From the NCBI GenBank assembly GCA_029891385.1, contig CM057232.1:70457824-70521823 (forward strand): a stretch of DNA of 64,000 nucleotides, written 5' to 3'. The DNA comes from Erythroxylum novogranatense (lineage: Eukaryota > Streptophyta > Magnoliopsida > Malpighiales > Erythroxylaceae). The stretch's first letter is position 1, and every line of letters starts with the position of its first letter. Positions 1 to 12,500 of this stretch are shown in pieces. The notes under the pieces are model-generated. The model did not search any database and had not been told where the DNA came from. It saw nothing but the letters and a program-made list of their open reading frames with translations. The translations under genes and the position numbers were made by a program.

Positions 1-71
1 TAAAGTTTATGATGCACTGACGGTTATTTATATGTACTTAATCATGTGTGACTTCTTATACATCATTAAAG

Positions 72-3000
72 GTTGAAGGAAGTGAAAGCCACCGTGACAA
101 TGTCGTGAGAGTTCTTCAAGACATGTTTGAGATTGTAACAATAGATATTATGAGAAATAGTTCTAGGTTGGTACAATCATACTATATTTTCTTTTGATAT
201 TCTGTTCTAACTGGTTAAGATCAATCCAAAATCTTCACTTTATCAGTTCTGACTTTCTGCATCATTCTGATATGTTTCTCACTGTTTTTTTTTTCAACCA
301 TGTGCAGGACATTGGATCTGTTTTACTCTTCCCAACATATAGAAGAAAATTTCATGTATTTCAATAGAAATATTCGACCACAATTATTTGAATCAACTGG
401 TGACAAGAACTCAATCCATTTCCCATTGCCAGATAGTGATCCTCTCAAAGAACAGGTGAGTTTTTCCTTTGACATTCCCTCTCTTTCAATTCTTCTTAAT
501 CATATTTGTATCCTCTAATTCCTCACTAGGAAATATGATTTCACCATCTCTACTCAAAATCTTAGATAGGAGGCCCATCTGGGTTGTTGATTAGGTAAAC
601 GGTTTCTGCAAGATAGAGCCTACATGCTGTACCGTTTCATTTGTCCATTAAGAGGCAAATTGGGTATTTTGTTTTCAATCCCCATGGGATTGAACTTAAT
701 TCCACGTTGAGAATTCTTAAATTGTTAAAGACTTGGCTGTTTCTTTAAGAGAGGGACATAGGTGAATGCATGCACCAATGTTCTAGAATTCCTATGATAA
801 GAAACTGTTGGAACTCTTTTGTATAATTTGTGAGCAAGAAACTGATCCAGATAGTGAGTGAGCTGCTTCAAATTTTGCATGGCAGATTAAGCGTCTGCTT
901 TTGATACTTACTGTTAAAGATAAGGCGATGGACATACCGGAGAATTTGGAGGCTCGAAGGCGTATTTCATTCTTTGCAACTTCATTGTTTACTGATATGC
1001 CAATTGCTCCCGAAGTACGCAATATGCTATCTTTCAGGTTGAGCTCTCGTGTCTACCATATTTCATATATATACTTTTATTTTAGTATTTATCACCACGT
1101 TTTGATTTGAGTAATTCAACTTTCAATGAAATTTGATATACTTATCTAAGTTTTGAACCATTGTGGAAAAGAAAGTTGCTTTTCAACTGTTTCAAAACTT
1201 AGATCAGTCATCGGGTGTTCCATGTTGAAAACTTTTGGGACAATACTCATCTCATCAATATTAAAATTCAGTACCTATGTAATCATTTAGTCCTTATTAC
1301 TTGCAGGTGATTTTGAATACTCTTTCTTTTTACTGTGTCCACCTATCTTTTTATCAATATATCTGTTCTGGAAGTCCTCTGGGGAAATATGGAATGAACA
1401 GAAAGAGAAATTTCAGTTTATTCGGCTTGATAAATGTCGTTACCCATCAAATATTTATTTCAGTTTGTGCTGTACTTCCTAAGTGGATATGGATGGATAA
1501 ATCGGTCCTACAATCTTGCTTAAGTTTCACAGAGATATATTATAAGATTCTCACTATAGGGTCTAAAATCAACAAAAGGATTTTAAAAGGTCTTTATCTG
1601 GACATAGTTCTTTTACATCTTTTAGTCCCAAGCCCATTCTTGCTTTATGCTTGCTTGCAAATATTGTTCAGGAAGTGAAATAGTGATCAAAGTCTCGGGT
1701 ACTTTACTGGAACTGGAGCTAAAGTTTTTGAGAGTCTGCATATAACCTTTCCATTTCATAGAAAGTCACAAGGTCACTTTTAAGTAATATTTGTTTTTCT
1801 TGAATTTTTGTATCACCGGTGTCCCTAGATTGCAGAAACTTCCATTTTGACATTTTTAGAATTGGTAATACACTCATTTATTCAAGGAGATTATAAAATT
1901 GATTCTAGAACAATCCCAATGCCTACTGTATATATGAACAATGATTTTCATGGAGAAATAACTGGGCTATAAACTATGCTTTATCCGTTATACAGTGTTC
2001 TAACACCTCACTTCATGGAAGATATTAAGTACTCAATGAAGGAACTTCATTCAAGCAAAGAAGAAGTTTCTATATTGTTTTATATGAAGAAAATATATCC
2101 TGGTAAGAGGGCAGGAATCCTTTCTAAGTTTTTACTGTTGGAGGCAAGCTGTAGAATGTTTGATTTTCTTTGTTACCTCTTAGATGAATGGAAAAACTTT
2201 TTGGAGAGGATGGGGTGTGAAGAACTAGATGGATTTGACAATGAAAGCAATAATGAACTGCTGAGAGATTGGGCCTCTTTCCGAGGTCAAACACTAAGCA
2301 GAACAGGTGACTCAAAGGACTACCTTTCGACCAATATGCAATACAATGCAGTCATGCAGAATATGATCTCCAAGTTTGTTTTTCTTGGTTTTGGCAGTTA
2401 GAGGAATTATGTACTACAGAGAAGCCTTACGAATTCAAGCATTTTTGGATATGGCTGAAGATGAAGGTCAGTAATTTTATATATAGGTTTTATGGGCCCT
2501 CAGGCCATGTTCTATCTAAAATTTCCATTATAATGTTTGTGTTAAGTTGGGGGAAATTTTTTTTTTTTTGACCAGATATTCTTGAGGGATATGATGCTGC
2601 TGAAAGAAATAATCGTGCATTGTTTGCCCAGATAGATGCACTATCTGACATGAAATTCACTTATATCATTTCCTGGCAAGCTTTTGGATCACGAAAATCA
2701 TCAGGAGATCCCCATGCAAAGGATGTACTTGAGTTATTGACGAGGTATCCTTTCCTGGAGAAAGAAATAGCTGTAGTAGTTAAATACTAAAGTTGACAAC
2801 CATTGATTACTTTGTGTGTAGGTATCCATCTGTACGTGTTGCTTATGTTGAGGAGAAAGAAGTGATCGTGAATACTGAGCCTCAAAAAGTGTATTCTTCC
2901 ATATTGGTTAAAGGTGTTAATGGTTATGATCAGGTAATAGTGTTTGGATTGTGCTACTTGGTTCTTAGATTTTTGACATCGAAACATTTGAGATCAGGAA

Positions 3001-6000
3001 AATTCATTTGCACGTATCTTGGTTGATTCAAAGAACATGACTCTTTAATTGGTTATCTTTGATACTTTTCAACAAACACAATGTGTTTCATCTATGATTT
3101 TAGATGGACAATTTAAGTGAAATGAACTTAAAGTCATTGAGTAAAGTAACAAAAAGGCAAAAGAGCTTAGAGTTTATAAATGAAATAAACGAGGGCAGAT
3201 TAGTCAACCATAAACTTTAATTTAGTGGGATGAAGACTGGGAATTGAAGTGACAATAAGGACAACTTGCTTTATGCTAGGTTTTCTTTATTAGGTAGGAA
3301 ATAGTAATAAGTTAGATATATTGTTCTAGTTTGTTTAAGGCTTAAGCTTATTTAAGAATGAAGAATCCTTACTAGGATAGAAAAAATATTTTAATATTTT
3401 GGAGCCCTTTCCAACTAGAATAAGTTTTTTAAGAACTATATATATGTGTGTACTTAATCCTTGAATAACAAGTCTTGTGTGTACTTAATCCTTCAGTAAC
3501 AAGTCATCATGAATTTTTCTACAAATTTTTATTTAAAAGGTGATATACTTTATTCTAAGAGTGACTCTTAAAACTTATGAGTAATTCCTAGTTTTTTACC
3601 CTCCCTTATTTGTGTTCTTTGCCAAATTCCAGCAACTCTAACCTGAAGTTCCAGCAACCAAACCTAGATTCTATCTATATCAAACCTAAATTCCAGCCAT
3701 ATTATACCCTGATATCCTATCCTAAATTTCCAACAATCAAACCATAAAAGCCTAGGCATATCAAATCTGAAACTTCAGCATTCCAAGCTGAAATCTAGAC
3801 CTGAAACCTGATATTCCAGCAGTCTAATTTCAGTCATTTTTTTCCAAATTTTGTGAGTTTAGCCAAGTTAATATTTCTTTGTTTTGTCCTACATCGGTTT
3901 GATTTGTAAAACTTACATATCAATTTTATTTTTCTATAGGAATTCATGCCTTCATTACTTCTCATTACAAGATATTATGAGATGAGGACAGTATATTGTC
4001 TTTTGAGAGGACTTGTATTAATGATTCCAATTTTATGAAGCCATGCAAGTATTGTCACTTACATAGGCCAATGATGCAACTCCCATGCCACTAAGTTTAG
4101 TACATTATTAAAGTTACTGTACGTAAGACTTATGTTATCTTTTACAGGAAGTTTATCGTATAAAGCTTCCTGGCCCCCCCAATATTGGAGAAGGGAAACC
4201 CGAAAATCAAAATCATGCCATAGTCTTCACACGTGGTGAAGCTCTTCAAAATATTGATATGAACCAAGTACGATCATCTTCTAATAAGGATTATTCTCTA
4301 GGCTTGTATTTTTGTATACTTCTATGATGTGTGCATTCAAGTGTTATTGTGAATGGTTACAATCTTAAGCTCATGTTACCTGGTTTTACAGGATAATTAT
4401 TTGGAAGAAGCTTTCAAAATGAGAAACCTCTTACAAGAATTTCTTCTGCAGCAAGGAAGACGACCTCCAACGATACTTGGATTGAGGGAACACATATTTA
4501 CTGGAAGGTCAGATCAACTTTACTGAAAGATTATTGTTCCTTAAGTGGGCGTGCATAGAAAATCCCTTTGAAGACTTCTAAAAATCGTAAAAAGATTCTT
4601 TGGTTCCTTTACAGCTTATTAGTAGCTATTACATTCCATGTCCATATGTGTTGGATTATCGTGTAAAATTTCTTGTGTTTATCCATGTAGAATCTGTTCT
4701 GCCTCCATCAAGATCAAGAATTTAATGCATTCTAAAGTCCAGCCATTGCATATGGTAAAAAATAGTTGTTCAATAGCATACATGAGTTTGACACAGATTC
4801 TCAGAAGCATGAGATACCGGGAAGGAAACTATAAAGTGAAATAGGAAGTTGGCCAAGCATGGAACTATTTTTGTTTTTGGTTGGAAGAACCTGTTTTATC
4901 ATATATTCTGCCAACCAACAAATTTTCCTAGTTCAAGAATACCTTGTTGTATTAGACAAACGAAAATGGAATCATTGGAAAAAGACAATTAACCATGTAA
5001 ATCCTTGAAAACTGAAAATGATAGTGTTACTAATTTCTCATGGAACATGATAATAAATCACTGATCTAAGAATTATATTGGTGTTTCAGAGAATGCACAA
5101 CCATTATAACTACTAAATCATTTCACTGATGCAGTGTTTCTTCCCTAGCATGGTTCATGTCATATCAAGAGACGAGCTTTGTCACCATAGGTCAAAGGAT
5201 TCTTGCTAATCCCCTCAGGTAACAGATGCCTTCTTCTTACATAAGTTATCAAATCCTGAGGCAGTTATGATGTTTTCTCCTTTTATTTGGAGTGGTTACT
5301 TAGTAAGCCATTATTGTTTATTAATGGTAGGTATGTGAAATACTTTATAGAAAACATAACATACCAAACATACCCTAAAGTGCTCCTTCCATAATGAGTA
5401 GTTCAAAGGACCCAGTGAGGTTCTTGGGAAAGTTTGGGCTCTGGCCATAATAAATCGTATCAAAGCATTACCAAACTATTAAGCAGGAGATTCTAGACTG
5501 TGAAGTAGATTGATTGGAATTTGACTTCCTTGAAAGCGGGGAGTGTGTCTGGGATTGGTTTAGAAGGAGTTTAGTTCAATTAAACCATAACTTTTAAGTG
5601 GTCCTCAAAGTATGAAATTACTAAGGTCAGTCTGGTCTTATCTCCTTCTATTGGTTAAGTTTTGGTTTATCAAGTACCACTAAATGGTGAAGAAAGATGG
5701 TGGATATATGTTAAACAGCAAGTAATTTCGGGAATATGACATTAAATGCTTGAGTTTGTACATTTGTTGGCTGGGATGGTATGCACCATCATATGTACAG
5801 GAAGAAATGTCTTGTTTTCATTCCTGTCTCTTGTTAGCTAAAATGGTTTCCTTTTAAAACTTTTGATTTTGAGGTAAAGATAAGAATTAACTTATAGCAT
5901 ATTGATTGGTTTGTGTGTGTGTAATATGACCTCGAAGCCTGTCTATGTTAGCTACTTTAAAGGGTCTCAACTGTGAAATATGTCAATAATTTCTTTCCAT

Positions 6001-8383
6001 CCGTTGTAATAAATCACATGCAGCTGGTTTTGATCTTGTAAACAGGGTGAGGTTCCACTATGGACACCCTGATGTGTTTGACAGAGTATTTCATATAACA
6101 AGAGGTGGCATAAGCAAATCATCAAAAACAATAAACTTGAGTGAGGATGTATTTGCTGGTATGGAACAGAAATTCAAAAGTTTCATTACCACATCAGATG
6201 ATACTAACAACATTATACCTCTGTCCTGATGTAGGATTCAATTCTACCTTGCGACGGGGATGTATCACTTACCATGAGTATCTGCAAGTTGGAAAAGGTC
6301 GTGATGTGGGCCTAAATCAGATCTCAAAATTTGAGGCTAAAATAGCTAATGGAAACAGTGAGCAGACTATAAGTCGTGACATATACCGACTTGGACACCT
6401 GTTTGATTTTTTCAGGATGCTCTCGTGCTACTTTACAACCATTGGCTTTTATTTCAATCACCTGGTATTCATTTGTAGCATTCATTAAATCAGTCCAATG
6501 GATGCATTCAATATTCATGGATGATATTTTTTTATCAGCACTGACACTTCCTCTCTTCTATTTATTTCATTGAAAATTTGTCTTTTTCCAATCGTTAGCT
6601 GGTAATATGGGATTTTTTAAACTCAATGTGCAGGTTGCTGTAATAGGTATATATGTATTCCTTTATGGACAGCTCTACCTTGTGTTGAGTGGGCTGCAAA
6701 AAGCACTTGTCCTTAAGGCTAGGATGCATAACATAGAATCGTTGGAAACTGCTCTTGCCTCCCAATCATTTCTTCAGCTTGGGCTTTTAACTGGCCTACC
6801 AATGGTGATGGAAATTGGACTGGAGAAAGGGTTTCTCAAAGCCCTTGAAGATTTTGTCCTCATGCAATTGCAATTAGCTGCTTTGTTTTTCACTTTCTCA
6901 CTAGGAACAAAAACTCACCATTATGGTCGAACAATTTTACATGGAGGTGCAAAATACAGACCGACTGGTCGTAAGGTTGTGGTATTTCATGCCAGCTTCA
7001 CTGAGAACTACAGATTATATTCACGAAGCCACTTTGTTAAAGGATTTGAACTAATTCTCCTACTGATTGTTTATGATTTGTTCAGAAGGTCCTACCAGAG
7101 CAGTATGGCATATGTTCTGATTACTTATTCCGTTTGGTTCATGTCAATCACTTGGTTGTTTGCACCATTTCTGTTTAATCCTTCAGGATTCAGTTGGGAT
7201 AAAATAGTAGATGACTGGAAAGATTGGAATAAGTGGATCAGTCAGCAAGGTGGTATTGGGATTCAACAGGATAAAAGTTGGCAGTCATGGTGGAATGATG
7301 AACAGGCGCATCTTTATCGTTCTGGCCTGGCTGCTAGATCATTTGAAGTGCTTCTTTCTCTTCGGTTTTTCATGTATCAGTATGGTCTGGTCTACCACCT
7401 TGATATTTCTCAAAAGAGCAAAAATTTTGTTGTTTATGTGCTATCTTGGGTTGTACTTCTTGCTGTTTTCCTGTTGGTCAAGGTAAGCCAACTCTACCAG
7501 TTCTCTCTTCTTTCCATGTCATTAACGATAACTAGTTAATATATATCTTCTGAGAAAATGCAATCACACGCTTCAATAGTATTTAGTGTTTGATTAGACC
7601 CATTATTAGCCAATGTTCTTGTTATATGCTGCTACTCTTGATGAATTGATGCACACTTTACTTCCAGAAACACGTAGGATCCAATGTCTTAGGAAGATGG
7701 AATTGCTTCTTCTGATTGATAAACAACACGAATGGTATGATGTGCAGAAAAATAAATATTTTACCAAAGAGTTCTAAAGATTCGTACCTTGGTATTTGGT
7801 CGCTGCCCTTTTCTTCTACAGAATAGTAGTAACGCTCTCAGATGCCTAATATTACTAGAATACTGACATTTTATTGTTATGTGTAGGCTGTGAACATGGG
7901 AAGGCAGCAATTCAGTGCCAAATATCACTTAGTATTCAGATTATTCAAAGCCTTCCTCTTTATTGCTGTTGTCTCCATTATAGTTACTCTGTCCCTCGTC
8001 TGTCAATTGTCTGTTAAAGACTTGGTCATATGCTGCCTAGCATTTTTGCCGACTGGGTGGGGCTTGATACTGGTAAGCTTTGAAGATGAGTCAATTGTAT
8101 GCTGCTTCGCTATCCTTTCTTTTATTTCCTCTGATATGACGAGTCCATGCAGATCGCGCAAGCTGCGAGGCCAAAATTGGAGGATACAGGGCTATGGGAT
8201 TTTACTCAGGTCCTTTCCAAGTCCTATGATTATGGAATGGGTGTTGTACTATTTGCTCCCATAGCTATATTAGCTTGGCTTCCAGCTATATCAGCCTTCC
8301 AGACTCGTTTTCTCTTCAACGAAGCCTTCAATAGGCATCTGCATATCCAGCCAATTCTTCCAGGAAAGAAGAAGCAGACATAG
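72..8383 (+). CDS. Callose synthase (glucan synthase-like), C-terminal half, 16 exons
   Basis: Plasma-membrane 1,3-beta-glucan synthase using UDP-glucose (family knowledge, GT48). Exons, all joining in one frame by GT-AG splicing: 72-166, 308-455, 886-1037, 1996-2102, 2184-2306, 2398-2466, 2576-2744, 2822-2933, 4148-4267, 4392-4507, 5135-5218, 6046-6158, 6235-6464, 6634-7482, 7887-8072, 8153-8383. They give 967 residues, about half of the usual ~1,900; the 5' part is outside the window. Family landmarks seen: LEARRRISFF, RGQTLSRTVRG, GEGKPENQNHA, GLREHIFTGS, RFHYGHPDVFDR, VGKGRDVGLNQISKFEAK, FGRT-like YGRTILHGG, LFAPFLFNPSGF, then several hydrophobic membrane segments and a short basic tail ending KKKQT. 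The many introns exclude the nearly intronless GSL1/GSL5 type. From memory the tail and loop sequences look most like the CalS8/GSL4 type, but this is tentative. No stop or frameshift is seen. Oddity: the usually conserved SCQ after KFTY is SWQ (codon 2674-2676). The intron 2934-4147 holds an LTR-derived repeat. Confidence 0.93.
3160..3880 (+). repeat. LTR-derived repeat inside a callose synthase intron
   Basis: This stretch of the 1,214-bp intron 2934-4147 is homologous, in reverse complement, to 37287-38086, 38880-39245 and 41447-41640. Shared blocks include one around CTTTAATTTAGTGGGATGAAG (3218-3238) and the run of phrases built on 'ttccagcaacc / aacctgaa' at 3630-3800. The copy at 37287-38086 is an LTR next to a gypsy integrase end, so this is best read as an old solo LTR in sense orientation. 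The ends are eroded and no target duplication could be fixed. Confidence 0.6.
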
Positions 8384-8520
8384 AAGTTGCTTTTGATAGC
8401 TTGTATCAAGTTTTTAGAAGTCCTTTCCAATGCAATTGTAAGGTTTGGATTGAATAATTAATGTCCTGAAATTACTGTACTATAGCTTAATAATAATCAA
8501 TACTAACCATTGAGCTATAA
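8384..8520 (+). other. 3' UTR and likely poly(A) region of the callose synthase gene
   Basis: Follows the TAG stop at 8381-8383. AATAAT-like elements occur at about 8451-8457 and 8489-8497, within the distance usual for plant poly(A) signals. The cleavage site itself cannot be read from sequence. Confidence 0.4.
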
Positions 8521-11500
8521 CTGAAGATAATACTATAAAAATTAGTCAAGCAAAATGCGTTCCCTAAAATATTACGGTTTCAACAGAAAAATTTAATCAA
8601 CCATTGCAAAGAAATCAAATCCTTTACTTTGGGGAAACTAATAATAATACTATTCACGCTGCAACTATTATCTACTATGCACATGCATGCTATTCTTTAT
8701 GTTTGCTTTCAAGGAATCTGCTTTACTCGTGGAGTCGAGAAATGCTTGTATCGTAGCTTGTTTATTCTGTTCATACGTCTATGGGAATGCTTGTGAATTG
8801 CATTTGCGGGTCGATCCATTCATACAAAATAACTTCTTAATATCAATTGCAATAAATCATAAATGAAATAATATGCCAACAATATTAATTCAAGAAAACT
8901 TAAGAACACTTAATTGAATCTTAATGAAATTAAACACATAATTGAATCTCAATGAAACTAAGGAAATAAAGTCATTAAAAAGTCTATTACAAAGTTCATC
9001 TAATCCAAGTACCAATAAGATTTTAGCTCATAATCCTAAGATAAAGACTAAAGGAAAAATAGAAAAGTAAAAAACTCATGATGAAAATTTTTATAATCTT
9101 TATGAAATTCACTTTAGTTAATGCAAATCCAACCCAAATATGTTTCTTTGCCTGTTTTTTGTTATTTCTATCATTTTATGCTATCAATATGTCTTTTCCT
9201 AAGCTTCCATGAGCCTCCTACGAACCCTTTTTACTTTCCCTAAGTTTCTCTTTGTTTTACCCATTTATAGCTCAAATTTAAGATTTTTATAATTGACCTA
9301 ATCGCTCACACGACTCGATATATGATCGTGTCCCTTAATCTTGCTTTAATATTTGATAATCACAAAGAAACGTGGTCCTATAAAGCTACATGGGCACCCA
9401 TACAACCTTGTGGACTTAAACAAACAACCATCAAAATAACTTAAATTCTTTTTTTGTCCTAATTTTGTCCTAATTCTTCTCCTTTTTATCCAAAAAGGCA
9501 AATAAGACCTAAAAACACAACATAAATAAAATAATAAGAAAATCTCAAATAAACAAGCTAATTGCATTAACAATGGGATTAGAAAATAGTCTATTTAATA
9601 TTTATCAAAGTCTCCCACACTTAAACATTAATTGGTTGTCCTTAAACAAATCAATTTCATTGCTTTCAACTTAATAAGAAACAACTCTAGGAAAGCATTA
9701 AACAAAAAGGATATCCATAACTATTCTCCATTATTCATTCAATTGCAGAGTTCATCTAAATGTTAAGCATTTCATTATTTGCAACAATTATAAATCAATC
9801 TAGTTCAATCCATAATTATTCAAATTCAATTCAAGTCGCACCATTCCTCTTAATGCAAAAAGTGAACATATTAAGAAAAATGATAAAAACCTTTAAATGC
9901 TTTCATACCTCTTATTAGGAACAAAACACTAAATTTAATCAATTTAAGAGCATTTAGAATCTTGTTTGAAAAGTCAAATAGCCTTTTGACTGAGAGTAAA
10001 CATCTTATCGTGAATACCTTTAATTACTCAATTAAGTCACTATCTTAAATGACTATTAGCACCACTCTTTTGCTTTAACCTTTATATTAGTATAAAGCCA
10101 ACAGAGTGAAATTATTTATGTTTATTTATTCACATACCATTTTTATGTTGGGTAATAAAATGCTCAAAAGGGGTTCACTTTTAACTCAACATATTTATAA
10201 ATTATACATAAAGTATCATAATACAAATCAAGTATCCATTCTCAAAATTAATGAACTAAATTGAAAGCAACTTAATTATCAAAACTTATAACAAGAATTT
10301 AGAGTTTATGTTGATTTAATAAAATAAAACTAAAATGCCAACTACTTTGGATGACCTTAAGAACACTTGTATAATAATCAAAGAGAATATCAATATAAAG
10401 AAATATTCATATTAAAGTTTTCTTGAACTTCATCTTGTATTATTAATCAATTAAAAGAGTTCTATCATTTAGATTTGTAAGATTTTCTAGTGTAATAATT
10501 TGTCATCTATCTAAATATTACCACCTATTCTTATATTGATTATTTAAAATATACATCCGATCAACTACACTCAAAATACATTAGGTTTGTTAAAACCCTA
10601 CAAAATTTTATCCTAATACTAGAAGGGTCATGTAGGTCTACACTCATGTTCTTTTAATTATGTCTAGGTGTAAATGTGAATAAGATGATCAACACTAATA
10701 TTAGCACATATAAATCTCAAACTTATAAGCTTTTCTTGAAAAATTAAATCAAATTATATAGGTATATAATATGGTTCCATCCAATCTAGGTATAAAAGTT
10801 TATTCTAGAATCATCCTTGAAATAATGAAAACAACACTTAAAAGGAAAAAAGAATTCATGCTAAGATATCTTTTGATGGATATCTTGCTCCTTTTATGAA
10901 AATAACTTCTTTCGAATGATTTCTGTTTACTTTGTCTATTGAAAATGACTTTTAGATGTATTATCGGGGCTCTCCCTTGGTAAACAACTTTTGACCCTAG
11001 TTCTAAAAGAACAAAAGAATATACCAATCTTCTCCAATTAGGGTTTTATATGTATTTATAGTAAAATTCAATGGTAGACATAACTGTATCTTTGTTCATA
11101 TTATTCATTGCTTTTAATCTGTGCACTTACATGGGCTTAGACATACTCATGTATTCAATTGTGTTATTGACTCACTTGGATATAAATACTAGCATGCCCT
11201 TATTGCTAACCATATTTTACATTATATTCCAATTTGAATTTTGTGCAATTATATAGGCATAGACATGCTTGTGTTCATGATTTAGTTTCTCATATTTTAC
11301 TCGTCTTCATGCAACATGGCTTCATGTATCCATATATTTGGTTGTATTTTAGCTTTAAATTTTTAAGAAGAATAAAAGCTGACATATGGCCATGTGCCAA
11401 CTCACGTTTAGCTAAATTGATGTTTTCTTCATGTTCTAACCTATAAGTTATTCCCTTTCATGATTATTTCTCCCTTAATCAAATCTTCCATAATTAGCTA

Positions 11501-11640
11501 AAATAAGAAATAAAACCAAGATAATTTGAAAAATATAACAAATACTAAGAAAATATATACATATTTCATGCACATCCATAATTTAGGTTTAATATGCCAT
11601 AATTTTTTCATTTAAAGATGTACGAGTGTATTTACTTGGT
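8521..11640. other. AT-rich intergenic DNA, possibly eroded LTR-retroelement non-coding sequence
   Basis: No open frame longer than about 95 codons and no recognisable protein. Around 9580-9660 the reverse strand reads like the non-coding 3' interior of some gypsy elements, with an AAGTGTGGGAGA-type phrase followed by AT-rich spacer. That resemblance is from memory and weak. Long A/T runs dominate. No gene is called. Confidence 0.25.
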
Positions 11641-11994
11641 CTATAAAGATTGAGGATTCTTAAATAGTAACAAAATTCCTTTATTAAAAAAAAGTGTATT
11701 CAAAGTTTTAAAGGGTATAATTGTCAATAATCTTTCATCTAGTGGCTTATAAATGTCCTACTAATTAACTTTACATTTGGAGTGACAAGTTAATAATCCA
11801 ATCAAAGATTAATAATATTTTGTTTAATGACCTTGATAGTTCTAATAGGTAGCATAAAGTGTGAGATCCGATATTTGTGAATGGTACTTATAATTGTTTT
11901 GAATAGTTGAAGTCTTCTTGGATCTAAGAAAAACTCATCTTTCTAACTTAAAGTTTTGTTTTAAATCCTTTAGAGAAGGGGGTGACAATATAAG

Positions 11995-12176
11995 TTGGTA
12001 AGTGTGGCGGAACTATTTGGAGGCTAAGATATCTTATCAGTAATTATTAAAAGTGAATCTACCAAGCCTTTATAGTTGATGAGTATTGGTAAGTGTGGTG
12101 GAACTATTTGGAGGCTAAGATATCTTATCGGTAATCATTGAAAGTGAATCTACCAAGCCTTTATAGTTGATGAGTA
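11995..12176. repeat. Two-copy 91-bp direct tandem repeat
   Basis: The block starting TTGGTAAGTGTGG at 11995 recurs at 12086, giving a 91-bp period. The two copies differ at only a handful of positions (for example ggcgg/ggtgg, atcag/atcgg). The low divergence suggests a recent local duplication inside otherwise eroded DNA. Confidence 0.85.
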
Positions 12177-12189
12177 ATGTTGTTGGAGT

Positions 12190-12500
12190 TAATATATACA
12201 AAGATGCATGATTTCTTATCTACTTATATGCTTGATAGAGATTCAAATTCCTTTTGATCTTTAAAGATTATATTAAATGGAATCAACATTACAAACATTG
12301 CATAATCATAGTAGATCATTTGAACAAGATAAGTGAACTAGTTGTGTTGCTACTTATGTAAAATATTTACTAGCTTAAAATGACATTTTATGAATACATA
12401 TATTACAATGGGTTTGAACAATTTGACAATAGTTATATTCACATCCTTATAGAACTCAAAGCTTCCATAGATATGAAGCAAAACCTTTGTAAAATATTTA
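12190..12500 (+). pseudogene. Very degenerate Ty3/gypsy integrase-core fragment (possible)
   Basis: One + frame near 12232 reads L-D-R-D-S-N-S-F, like the DRD.KF segment of a gypsy integrase core. It is followed at the expected distance by remnants resembling the VN-R-L and FAYN segments. Many stops interrupt it. This is pattern reading of heavily mutated sequence; a profile search would be needed to accept it. A chance match is possible. Confidence 0.3.

Noticed and set aside
1301..1678. 125-codon + frame
   Set aside because: Falls in the 958-bp callose synthase intron between exons ending 1037 and starting 1996; its translation matches no callose synthase segment.
6141..6573. Overlapping frames of 115, 65 and 64 codons
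   Set aside because: Shadows or read-through of callose synthase exons 6046-6158 and 6235-6464 into their introns.
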